Below the pieces are notes generated by a model that saw only the letters and a list, made by a program, of their open reading frames with translations, was not told the DNA's origin and did not search any database. Below, in pieces: positions 10,565 to 17,628 of a DNA stretch of 37,292 nt (positions are counted from its first letter, which is position 1; the number at the start of each line of letters is the position of its first letter). The DNA comes from Thauera sp. UBA6194 (lineage in GTDB: Bacteria > Pseudomonadota > Gammaproteobacteria > Burkholderiales > Rhodocyclaceae), in assembly GCA_002422685.1 (NCBI GenBank), contig DITC01000065.1:1-37292 (forward strand). The letters run 5' to 3'. Made by a program: the position numbers and the translations under genes.

Positions 10565-11926
10565 ATGGAAGTCGTCGTTCTCGCTGCCGGCCAGGGCAAG
10601 CGCATGCGCTCGGTCCTGCCCAAGGTCCTGCAACCCATCGCCGGCAAGCCGATGCTCGCCCACGTGCTCGACGCCGCGCGCACCCTCGACGCACACCGCA
10701 TCTGCGTGGTGTATGGCCACGGTGGCGAGGTGGTGCGCGAGCGCCTGGAGGCGCCCGACCTGGCCTGGGCGCGGCAGGCGCCGCAGCTCGGCACCGGCCA
10801 CGCGGTGCAGCAGGCGCTGCCGCACCTCACCGACGGCGACATGGCGCTGGTGCTGTATGGCGACGTGCCGCTGATCGGCGTGCCGACCTTGCGCCGCCTG
10901 GTCGCCGCCGCCGGCAACGAGCGCCTGGCGCTGCTGACCGTGACGATGGACAACCCGACCGGCTACGGCCGCATCCTGCGCGACGCCGCCGGCGCGGTCA
11001 CCCGCATCGTCGAAGAGAAGGACGCCACCGACGAAGAGCGCCGCGTGCAGGAAGTGAACACCGGCATCCTGGTCGCCCCGGTTGCCAAGCTGCGCGACTG
11101 GCTCGGCCGCATCGGCAACGACAACGCCCAGGGCGAGTACTACCTCACCGACATCATCGGCCTGGCCGTGGCCGACGGCGTCGAGGTCACCACCGTGCAG
11201 CCCGACGCCTTCGCCGAGACGCTGGGCGTCAACAACAAGCTGCAGTTGGCGGAACTCGAGCGCATCCACCAGGGCAACATCGCCCGCCGCCTGATGGAAG
11301 AGGGCGTCACCCTGATCGACCCGGCGCGCATCGACGTGCGCGGCAGCCTCAGCGTGGGCCGCGACGTCGAGATCGACGTCAATTGTGTCTTCGAAGGCGA
11401 GGTCGAACTCGGCGACGGTGTGCGCATCGGCGCCAACTGCGTCGTCCGCAACGCCCGCATCGGCGCCGGCACCCGGCTCGAGCCCTTCAGCCACGTCGAC
11501 AGCACCACCATGGGCCAGGCCTGCGTGATCGGGCCTTACGCCCGCACCCGCCCCGGCACCGTGCTCGGCGCGGACGTGCATCTGGGCAACTTCGTCGAGG
11601 TCAAGAACAGCACCATCGCCGACCACTCCAAGGCCAACCACCTCGCCTACGTGGGCGACGCCGACGTGGGCAGCAAGGTCAACATCGGCGCCGGCACCAT
11701 CACCTGCAACTACGACGGCGCCAACAAGCACCGCACGGTCATCGAGGACGAAGTCTTCATCGGCTCCGACACCCAGCTCGTCGCCCCGGTGCGCGTGGGC
11801 CGCGGCGCCACGCTCGGCGCAGGCACCACGCTGACCAAGGACGCGCCGCCCGACCAGCTCACCGTCACCCGCGTCAGGCAGATGAGCCTCGCGCACTGGA
11901 AGCGCCCGCTGAAGCAGCCGCGCTGA
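10565..11926 (+). CDS. glmU: Bifunctional UDP-GlcNAc pyrophosphorylase / GlcN-1-P acetyltransferase
   Basis: 453 residues from the ATG at 10565. The frame is open from 10322, but homology begins only at MEVVVLAAGQGKRM. The N-terminal uridylyltransferase domain shows LAAGQGKRMRSVLPKVLQ (nucleotide-binding loop) and LYGDVPLIGVPTL. The C-terminal half is a left-handed beta-helix of hexapeptide repeats with the acetyltransferase residues in NFVEVKNSTIADHSKANHL and NIGAGTITCNYDGANKH. It makes UDP-N-acetylglucosamine for peptidoglycan and LPS from glucosamine-1-phosphate. glmS, two steps earlier in the same pathway, follows after 48 bases, so the two probably form one transcript. The Shine-Dalgarno sequence is weak (GGAAC). 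Confidence 0.97.
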   Translation: MEVVVLAAGQGKRMRSVLPKVLQPIAGKPMLAHVLDAARTLDAHRICVVYGHGGEVVRERLEAPDLAWARQAPQLGTGHAVQQALPHLTDGDMALVLYGDVPLIGVPTLRRLVAAAGNERLALLTVTMDNPTGYGRILRDAAGAVTRIVEEKDATDEERRVQEVNTGILVAPVAKLRDWLGRIGNDNAQGEYYLTDIIGLAVADGVEVTTVQPDAFAETLGVNNKLQLAELERIHQGNIARRLMEEGVTLIDPARIDVRGSLSVGRDVEIDVNCVFEGEVELGDGVRIGANCVVRNARIGAGTRLEPFSHVDSTTMGQACVIGPYARTRPGTVLGADVHLGNFVEVKNSTIADHSKANHLAYVGDADVGSKVNIGAGTITCNYDGANKHRTVIEDEVFIGSDTQLVAPVRVGRGATLGAGTTLTKDAPPDQLTVTRVRQMSLAHWKRPLKQPR

Positions 11927-11974
11927 GCCGCGCCCACCGCAGGCCCCTGACAATCGAACAAGGAAGCCCTCGTC

Positions 11975-13801
11975 ATGTGTGGCATCGTCACCGCAATCGC
12001 AACCAACAACGTCGTTCCGGTCCTGCTCGAAGGGCTGCGCAAGCTCGAGTACCGCGGCTACGACTCCGCCGGCCTCGCCGTGCTCTCGGGCGAGCTCACC
12101 CGCCTGCGCTCCTGTGGCCGCGTGGCCGAGCTCGCCAGCCTGGCCGACGCGCGCCAGCTCTCGGCCCACATCGGCATCGCGCACACGCGCTGGGCCACCC
12201 ACGGCGTGCCCTCCGAGCGCAACGCTCACCCGCACATTTCCGGCGGCCTGGCGGTGGTGCATAACGGCATCATCGAGAACTTCGAGGCCATCCGCGCTGC
12301 GCTGCAGGGCAAGGGCTACGTCTTCGAGTCCGAGACCGACACCGAAGCCATCGCCCACCTGGTCCACGACAAGCTGAAAGGCACGCCCGACCTCTTCGAG
12401 GCAGTGCGCCAGGCCACCAACGAGCTGATCGGCGCCTACGCCATCGGCGTCGTCGCCGAGGCCGACCCCTTCCGCATCATCGTCGCCCGCCGTGGCTCGC
12501 CGCTGCTGCTGGGCGTGGGCGAGGACGGCATGTACGCCGCCTCCGACACCGCCGCGCTGCTGCAGGTCACGCGCAACATCGTCTATCTGGAAGACGGCGA
12601 CCTCGCCGAGCTGCGCCGCGACAGCTACATCATCATTCGCCCCGACGGCACCCCGGTCGAGCGCGAGGTGCATCTCTCCAGCCTGTCGGCCGATGCGGTG
12701 GAGCTGGGCAAGTTCCGCCACTACATGCAGAAAGAAATCTTCGAGCAGCCGCAGGCGCTGGCGCAGACCCTGGAGCTGATCGCCGGCGGCGCAGGCATCA
12801 CCCCGCAGCACTTCGGTGCGCGCGCAGCCGAGGTCTTCGATGGCGTGCGCCGCGTGCTGATCCTGGCCTGCGGCACCAGCTACCACGCCGGTCTGGTCGC
12901 GCGTTACTGGATCGAGGCGATTGCCAAGCTGCCGGTGACGGTCGAGATCGCCAGCGAATACCGCTACCGCGAATCCGTGCCCGACGCCGACACCCTGGTC
13001 GTGGTCATCTCACAGTCGGGCGAGACCGCCGACACCCTGGCCGCGCTCAAGCACGCCAAGGCGCTCGGCATGCAACGCACGCTGGCGATCTGCAACGTGC
13101 CCGAATCGGCCATCGTGCGCGAGACCGCGCTGCGCTTCATCACCCGCGCCGGCCCCGAGATCGGCGTCGCCTCCACCAAGGCCTTCACCACCCAGCTCGC
13201 CGCCTTCGCGCTGCTCACGCTCGCGCTCGCCAAGATCAACGGCCGGCTCTCCGCTGCCGACGAGGAGCGCCAACTGACCGCCCTGCGCCACCTGCCGGTC
13301 GCGGTGCAGAAGGTGCTCGAGCTCGAACCCGAGATCGAGCAGTGGGCGCAGCGCTTCGCCAGCAAGGAGCACGCGCTCTTCCTCGGCCGCGGCAGCCACT
13401 GGCCGATCGCCATGGAAGGCGCGCTCAAGCTCAAGGAAATCTCCTACATCCACGCCGAGGCCTACGCCGCCGGCGAGCTCAAGCATGGCCCGCTCGCCCT
13501 GGTGGACAAGGACATGCCGGTGATCGCCGTGTCCCCCGCCGACGAGCTGCTCGAAAAGCTGAAATCCAACCTGCAGGAAGTGCGCGCGCGCGGCGGCGAG
13601 CTCTACGTGTTCGCCGATGCGGGCAGCGAGATCCCCGAGTCGGAAGGCGTGCACATCCTGCACATGCCCGAGCACTACGGCATGCTGTCGCCGGTGCTGC
13701 ACGTGATCCCGCTGCAGTTGCTGTCGTACCACGCGGCGCTGGTGAAGGGGACGGATGTGGATAAACCCCGCAACCTCGCCAAGTCGGTCACGGTGGAGTA
13801 A
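11975..13801 (+). CDS. glmS: Glutamine--fructose-6-phosphate aminotransferase (isomerizing)
   Basis: 608 residues, essentially the family length. Cys2 (MCGIV) is the N-terminal nucleophile of the glutaminase domain, which also shows RGYDSAGLAVL, HTRWATHG and HNGIIENF. Two SIS sugar-isomerase domains follow, with ACGTSYHAG, SQSGETADTLAAL and STKAFTTQLA, then GSHWPIAMEGALKLKE. The C-terminal DKPRNLAKSVTVE is the conserved tail that closes the active site. The enzyme makes glucosamine-6-phosphate and commits carbon to cell-wall amino sugars. AAGGAAG lies upstream of the ATG. I see no glmS ribozyme in the 48-base leader. No clear terminator follows; the toxin-antitoxin promoter begins within 12 bases of the stop. 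Confidence 0.98.
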   Translation: MCGIVTAIATNNVVPVLLEGLRKLEYRGYDSAGLAVLSGELTRLRSCGRVAELASLADARQLSAHIGIAHTRWATHGVPSERNAHPHISGGLAVVHNGIIENFEAIRAALQGKGYVFESETDTEAIAHLVHDKLKGTPDLFEAVRQATNELIGAYAIGVVAEADPFRIIVARRGSPLLLGVGEDGMYAASDTAALLQVTRNIVYLEDGDLAELRRDSYIIIRPDGTPVEREVHLSSLSADAVELGKFRHYMQKEIFEQPQALAQTLELIAGGAGITPQHFGARAAEVFDGVRRVLILACGTSYHAGLVARYWIEAIAKLPVTVEIASEYRYRESVPDADTLVVVISQSGETADTLAALKHAKALGMQRTLAICNVPESAIVRETALRFITRAGPEIGVASTKAFTTQLAAFALLTLALAKINGRLSAADEERQLTALRHLPVAVQKVLELEPEIEQWAQRFASKEHALFLGRGSHWPIAMEGALKLKEISYIHAEAYAAGELKHGPLALVDKDMPVIAVSPADELLEKLKSNLQEVRARGGELYVFADAGSEIPESEGVHILHMPEHYGMLSPVLHVIPLQLLSYHAALVKGTDVDKPRNLAKSVTVE

Positions 13802-13812
13802 GAACACAGCGC

Positions 13813-13841
13813 TTGATGTCTGGTGTCACGTGATCCATATT
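13813..13841 (+). promoter_or_regulatory. Sigma-70-like promoter of the toxin-antitoxin operon
   Basis: TTGATG (13813-13818) and CATATT (13836-13841) are separated by exactly 17 bases, starting 11 bases after the glmS stop. Predicted transcription start is near 13848, about 25 bases before the SD-supported antitoxin start. One operator-like palindrome lies inside the spacer. Confidence 0.6.
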
Positions 13842-13856
13842 AAAGGCATCATGTGA
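13826..13856 (+). promoter_or_regulatory. Paired operator-like sites TCACGTGA / TCATGTGA
   Basis: A perfect palindrome TCACGTGA (13826-13833) and a one-mismatch copy TCATGTGA (13849-13856) lie 23 bp apart start to start, about two helical turns. The first is in the promoter spacer and the second overlaps the predicted transcription start. This is the layout expected of an autorepressed toxin-antitoxin operon. Confidence 0.5.
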
Positions 13857-13872
13857 TACCGGAGTGTCCGCC

Positions 13873-14301
13873 TTGCAACTCGTTACCCCTGAGCAGATTG
13901 GCGCCGTGATGGCGCTCGCGCCCGCGCCGCACTCGTTTGCCGAACTCGACGAGCAAGTCGCCGAGGGCTTGCCCAAGGCGGCGCTGAAGGCCGGCGTCGA
14001 GCGCCTGGGCCGCAACGCCGACGAGCGCCGCACGCTGCTTCACCGCGTCGTGCCCGAGGCGACCTTCAAGCGCCGCCGCGACCGCCTCAGCCCCGCCGAA
14101 TCCGAAAAGACCGAGCGCCTCGCCCGCGTCTACGCCACCGCCCGCCATGTCTGGAACTCGGACGAAGACGCGCTCGCCTTCCTGCACGCGCCGCACGCGA
14201 TGCTGGGCGGCCAGCCTCCGCTCGAGGTTGCGATGACCGAGCTGGGCGCGCGCCGGGTCGAGACCCTGCTGTGGAGGCTCTTCTACGGCATCGCCGCTTG
14301 A
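13873..14301 (+). CDS. Xre/MbcA/ParS-type antitoxin with DUF2384 toxin-binding domain
   Basis: 142 residues from the TTG at 13873, which has GGAG 8 bases upstream; a GTG at 13864 in the same frame would overlap that site and add three residues. The N-terminal half (TPEQIGAVMAL through GLPKAALKAGVERLG) looks like the Xre-like helix-turn-helix of this antitoxin family. The C-terminal half fits the DUF2384 toxin-binding domain: AERLARVYATARHVW-like helix, then FLHAPHAMLGGQPPLEVA and a C-terminal RRVETLLWRLFYGI. The last helix of such antitoxins plugs the toxin's active-site cleft. Its stop overlaps the RES toxin start (TGATG). Autoregulation through the paired sites upstream is inferred. Confidence 0.88.
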   Translation: MQLVTPEQIGAVMALAPAPHSFAELDEQVAEGLPKAALKAGVERLGRNADERRTLLHRVVPEATFKRRRDRLSPAESEKTERLARVYATARHVWNSDEDALAFLHAPHAMLGGQPPLEVAMTELGARRVETLLWRLFYGIAA

Positions 14302-14756
14302 TGCGTATCTACCGCATCGCCGACCAGCGTCACCCGATCTGGGACGGAACCGGCGCCGCGCTGCTTGGCGGGCGCTGGAACAGCCCGGGGCGTCCCGCCA
14401 TCTATGGCTCGCTGAGTTCCGCCTGCGCGATGCTCGAGCTCCTCGCTCATGCGGGTATCGGCCGCATTCCGGACACGCAGCAGATCGTGATCGCCGAGGT
14501 TCCCGACGAGGAGGCGCTGATCGAGCGTCACGACCCGGTGAGCCTGCCGGACGGTTGGGATGCAGAAGACAGTGGCTCGGCGCGACGCTTTGGTGATGAC
14601 TGGCTCAGGTCGCAGCGCAGTCTGGTGCTGGTCGTACCGTCGGTAGTCGCACGGCTGGAATTCAATGCTGTCGTGAACCCGGCGCACCCGGATTTTCCCA
14701 GGGTGAGGGTCAGTGCGCCGGAGTCGGTGATCTGGGATCGGCGGTTGTTCAGGTGA
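14301..14756 (+). CDS. RES-domain toxin (NAD-targeting)
   Basis: 151 residues from the ATG at 14301, whose A is the last base of the antitoxin stop. The RES fold signature is complete. Arg25 in GGRWNSPG, Tyr35 in AIYGS and Glu46 in AMLELLAH occupy the expected catalytic positions. The later block VPSVVARLEFNAVVNPAHPDF carries the conserved serine and the N-P-x-H-P-D-F element. RES toxins resemble ADP-ribosyltransferases; studied members degrade NAD+ or ADP-ribosylate a host enzyme, stopping growth. All key residues are present, so the toxin looks active, and the antitoxin upstream is intact. Which activity applies here cannot be told by eye. Confidence 0.9.
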   Translation: MRIYRIADQRHPIWDGTGAALLGGRWNSPGRPAIYGSLSSACAMLELLAHAGIGRIPDTQQIVIAEVPDEEALIERHDPVSLPDGWDAEDSGSARRFGDDWLRSQRSLVLVVPSVVARLEFNAVVNPAHPDFPRVRVSAPESVIWDRRLFR

Positions 14757-14839
14757 GTCGCTGTGCGGAAGCCCCTGCAAGGGTGAAAGCCTGATTGCAT
14801 TTGTCAAAAAATCGTCGTCGTCGCCCGCCGTCATTGCCA

Positions 14840-15283
14840 ATGGAATTGCCCATGGATGTGTTGTCTGCTCTGGATCCCGCAAATCCTTACGAGCGGAGTC
14901 TTGCCAGACTTCGTGACGCAGGGATTGAGATCGATCAGGCGATGTCTTTGCTGGTCGAGGACTACCTCGATGGCAAGCCGAGGCTCGTCGGCAAGAGGAA
15001 GCTGACCCGGGCTGATCGTGACGCTGCCTTCTGGTCCAGCGCCGTGATCCTATCGCTCCCGGTTGAGTGCTGGCGCGAAGAGTCGTGGCTACTGGCCCTC
15101 TCTCGCTACTTTCAGCAGGAGCGCGTCGCGAATCTGCCGTTGATGAAGAAGATTGCGGAGGCGGCACCTGAGTCGATCGTGCGTGCGGTGAGGTACTCGG
15201 GCCTCGTACTCCAGCAGTCCTCGCCACGCCGAACCGAACTCGACGCACTCGCGACCGTTTCCGAAGAGATCGCCCCTGCTTGA
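14840..15283 (+). CDS. Hypothetical protein downstream of the toxin-antitoxin pair
   Basis: 147 residues from the ATG at 14840. Other possible starts in frame are the ATG at 14852 and a TTG at 14795; none has a strong ribosome binding site. I do not recognise the family. The protein looks soluble and mostly helical, with no signal peptide and no membrane segment. Notable stretches are LVEDYLDGKPRLVGKRKLTR and a Trp-rich middle (FWSSAVILSLPVECWREESW). My hand count gives about 59% GC over 14821-15180, lower than the ~65-68% of genes around it, and codon use is more relaxed (ctttgc, gattgag, tttgctg). This supports arrival by transfer along with the toxin-antitoxin pair. It may be a passenger gene. 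Confidence 0.55.
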   Translation: MELPMDVLSALDPANPYERSLARLRDAGIEIDQAMSLLVEDYLDGKPRLVGKRKLTRADRDAAFWSSAVILSLPVECWREESWLLALSRYFQQERVANLPLMKKIAEAAPESIVRAVRYSGLVLQQSSPRRTELDALATVSEEIAPA

Positions 15284-15334
15284 TTCTCCCCGCCCCACTT
15301 GAGAACTCATCGAACACCTGAAAGGAAACACGTA

Positions 15335-15913
15335 GTGCTGCTCTACGACATTGAAGCCCCTCCCACGGTCCTAGCCGACATCATCGACGGCGTGGGCGTG
15401 CTCACCCTCAACCGCCCGGCGGTGCTCAATGCGCTCGACCTCGCCACCGTGCGCACGCTCATGCGTCAGCTCACCGCGTGGGCACGCGACCCGGCGATCC
15501 GCGCAGTGCTGCTGCGCGGCAGCGGCGAGCGCGCGTTCTGCGCCGGCGGCGACGTGCGCTCGCTGTACCGGTTGCAGCGCCAGGGTTCGCCCGATCTCGG
15601 GCGCTTCTTCGACGAGGAATACGCGCTCGACTGCCTGATCCACCGCTACCCCAAGCCCACCATCGCGCTGATGGACGGCGTGGTGATGGGCGGCGGCATG
15701 GGGCTGGCGCAGGGCTGCACCCATCGCCTGGTCACCGAGCGCACGCGCATGGCGATGCCGGAGACGGCGATCGGCATCTTTCCGGATGTGGGCGGCAGCT
15801 ACTTCCTGTCCCGCCTGCCGCCGGCGCTGGGTGCGTACATAGGCGTGGTGGGCGACACCCTCAGCGGTGTCGACGCGGTGGCTCGGGAGGAAGTGGCGGC
15901 ATTCTTCGGCTGA
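15335..15913 (+). pseudogene. Truncated 3-hydroxyisobutyryl-CoA hydrolase / enoyl-CoA hydratase-like gene
   Basis: 192 codons from the GTG at 15335, with a clean AAAGGA 8 bases upstream. The N-terminal crotonase fold is well preserved: GVGVLTLNRPAVLNALD, AFCAGGDVRSLY (oxyanion hole), DGVVMGGGMGLAQG, then PETAIGIFPDVGGSYFLSRL, which is characteristic of the HIBYL-CoA hydrolase branch used in valine breakdown. Members of that branch are ~350-370 residues. Here homology stops near LSGVDAVA, and a stop follows about 10 codons later, so the C-terminal ~45% is missing. No downstream frame before 15965 resumes the homology by eye. It could still be expressed, but a functional hydrolase is unlikely. 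Confidence 0.75.
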
Positions 15914-15964
15914 ACTCGACACTACAGGCCGCCGCCCGGCATGCGTTCGCAGGTTTGGCCGATC

Positions 15965-16594
15965 TCAGCTGCGCGCATCGGCGTGATCCGTCGAGCGTGG
16001 TCCATCACCCTGAGCCGGCCTGCGATCGGGTAAGTCTTCCGGACGATCGATGTCCGTCAGCACACCGGGGTCGTCGACCGGGCAGGGCACGAGCCGTGCG
16101 TGCTGCGCGGCGACGATGTCCCGGCCGCCGCGGTCGCCGGTGAGTGCGCACAACGCGTCCCGCCAGCGCGGGGCGAAGCCGACCGGGTGTCCGCGCCGGC
16201 CTTGATATTGCGGTGCTGCGAGGCTGGCACCGGCACGCAGCGCAGCGGCGACCGCCCGGTGGCTGGTCGGCTCGATGAAGGGCATGTCGGCCAGCGCCAC
16301 GAGCCAGCCCGCCGCATCGGCCGTGGCGCGCACGCCGGCCGCCAGGCTGTGGCCCATGCCGCCCTCGGCCGCGGGGCACGCAAGGGTTTCGCAGTCGATG
16401 TCCGCAAGCAGGCGGGCCAGAGGGTGATCGTCGGATCGCAGCACCACGACCACCCGATCGCAGGCCTGGCGCAGCCGCGTCGCTGCGGCCAGCGCCATCG
16501 GCTGACCGTCGGCAAGGCGGTGCATCAGCTTGTCGCTGCCGAAGCGGCGCCCCGCACCGGCGGCGAGCAGGATGCCGACGATCTCGGCGCTCAT
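15965..16594 (-). CDS. MocA-like molybdenum cofactor cytidylyltransferase (NTP transferase family)
   Basis: 209 residues from the ATG at 16594, overlapping the xdhC stop as ATGA. The N-terminus carries the nucleotidyltransferase loop GILLAAGAGRRFGSDKL. LVALADMPFIEP is the metal-binding region and YQGRRGHPVGF the base and cofactor pocket seen in MobA/MocA proteins. GDRGGRDIV and PGVLTDIDRPEDL complete the family pattern. Such enzymes attach CMP to molybdopterin, producing the MCD form used by xanthine-oxidase-family hydroxylases. That fits its position as the last gene after iorAB and xdhC. The choice of CTP over GTP is inferred from context. The C-terminal ~20 residues are polar and probably unstructured. 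Confidence 0.85.
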   Translation of the reverse strand: MSAEIVGILLAAGAGRRFGSDKLMHRLADGQPMALAAATRLRQACDRVVVVLRSDDHPLARLLADIDCETLACPAAEGGMGHSLAAGVRATADAAGWLVALADMPFIEPTSHRAVAAALRAGASLAAPQYQGRRGHPVGFAPRWRDALCALTGDRGGRDIVAAQHARLVPCPVDDPGVLTDIDRPEDLPDRRPAQGDGPRSTDHADARS

Positions 16595-17613
16595 GCCCGG
16601 ACCCGGGGCAGCGCCGCAGCCGCAGCGGTCGCTGGGCGCGTGGCGACGCCGTTGCGAACCGCAGTCATCTCGGCCAGGATCGCGAGCGCGATTTCGGGGG
16701 GTGTGCGGCTGCCGATCGGCAGGCCGACCGGGCCGTGCAGGCGCTCGACCTGTGCCGGCGTGAGGTCGAAATACTGCAGCAGGCGTTCGCGCCGGTGCTG
16801 GCTGTTCACGGTCGAGCCGAGCGCACCCACGTAGAAGGCAGGCGACTTCAGCGCCTCGAGCAGCACCATGTCGTCGAGCTTGGGGTCGTGGGTGAGCGCG
16901 ACCACCGCGCTGTGCGGGTCCAGCTGCAGCGCCAGCAACGCGTCGTCGGGCATGCCGGCGACGATCGTGGAGCCGGGCACGTTCCACTCGGCGGCGTACT
17001 CCGCGCGCGGATCGCAGACGAAGACCTGGTAGTCCAGCGCCTGCGCCATCTGCGCAAGGTAGCCGGAGATCTGGCCGGCGCCGACGATCAGCAGGCGCCA
17101 GGCCGGACCATGAGGCGTGCTCAAGGTGCGTCCGTCCCAGTGCACGCGATCGCCCGCCGTGCCGGGCGCGATCCGGTTGCCCGGCTCGCCGATCACGACG
17201 CTGCGCCGAACGAGCTCGCCGCGGGCGACACGTTCTGCCAGTGTCTGCAGTGCGGCGAGGTCGGGCTGCGACTCGATCACCAACTCCATCCGCCCGCCGC
17301 AGGGCAGGCCGTAGCGGCGCGCCTCGTCCTGGGTGAGGCCGTAGGTGTGCGTGACGGGCAGGTGCTGCGCTCCCGGTGCTCCCGCAGCACTCGACAGAAA
17401 TTCGCCGCCCAGCACGCGCTCGATCAGGTCGGCCTCGAGGCAGCCGCCGGACACCGAGCCCTGCACCACGCCATCCTCGCGCAGCGCCATCCAGGCGCCT
17501 GGCGGACGCGGCGCCGAACCCCAGGTGCGCGCCACCGTCACCAGGGCGAAGCGCTGCCCCGCTGCCGTCCAGCGGCACACCGCGTCGAGCACTTGTCGGT
17601 CGGTGCTGTGCAT
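16591..17613 (-). CDS. xdhC: XdhC/CoxI-family molybdenum hydroxylase maturation protein
   Basis: 340 residues. The N-terminal XdhC/CoxI domain shows ALVTVARTWGSAPRPPGAWM and GSVSGGCLEADLIERVL, with the conserved GGC motif. The C-terminal Rossmann-like domain shows LLIVGAGQISGYLAQMA, VFVCDPRAEYA and VVALTHDPKLDDM, then ALGSTVNSQHRRERL. XdhC proteins bind molybdenum cofactor and promote its sulfuration and insertion into xanthine-dehydrogenase-type enzymes. It starts 15 bases after the iorB stop and overlaps the following cytidylyltransferase gene by ATGA. That makes it the dedicated maturation factor for the oxidoreductase encoded just upstream. The protein is cytoplasmic, with no signal sequence. 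ATG at 17613. Confidence 0.92.
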   Translation of the reverse strand: MHSTDRQVLDAVCRWTAAGQRFALVTVARTWGSAPRPPGAWMALREDGVVQGSVSGGCLEADLIERVLGGEFLSSAAGAPGAQHLPVTHTYGLTQDEARRYGLPCGGRMELVIESQPDLAALQTLAERVARGELVRRSVVIGEPGNRIAPGTAGDRVHWDGRTLSTPHGPAWRLLIVGAGQISGYLAQMAQALDYQVFVCDPRAEYAAEWNVPGSTIVAGMPDDALLALQLDPHSAVVALTHDPKLDDMVLLEALKSPAFYVGALGSTVNSQHRRERLLQYFDLTPAQVERLHGPVGLPIGSRTPPEIALAILAEMTAVRNGVATRPATAAAAALPRVRA

Positions 17614-17628
17614 GTCCGCCTCTCCCGG

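Noticed and set aside
11927..11974. glmS ribozyme or riboswitch in the glmS leader
   Set aside because: Only 48 bases are available and no ribozyme core is visible; the self-cleaving glmS element is known from Gram-positive bacteria.
10364..12886. 840-codon minus-strand frame over glmU/glmS
   Set aside because: Antisense to two unmistakable essential genes; no recognisable domain.
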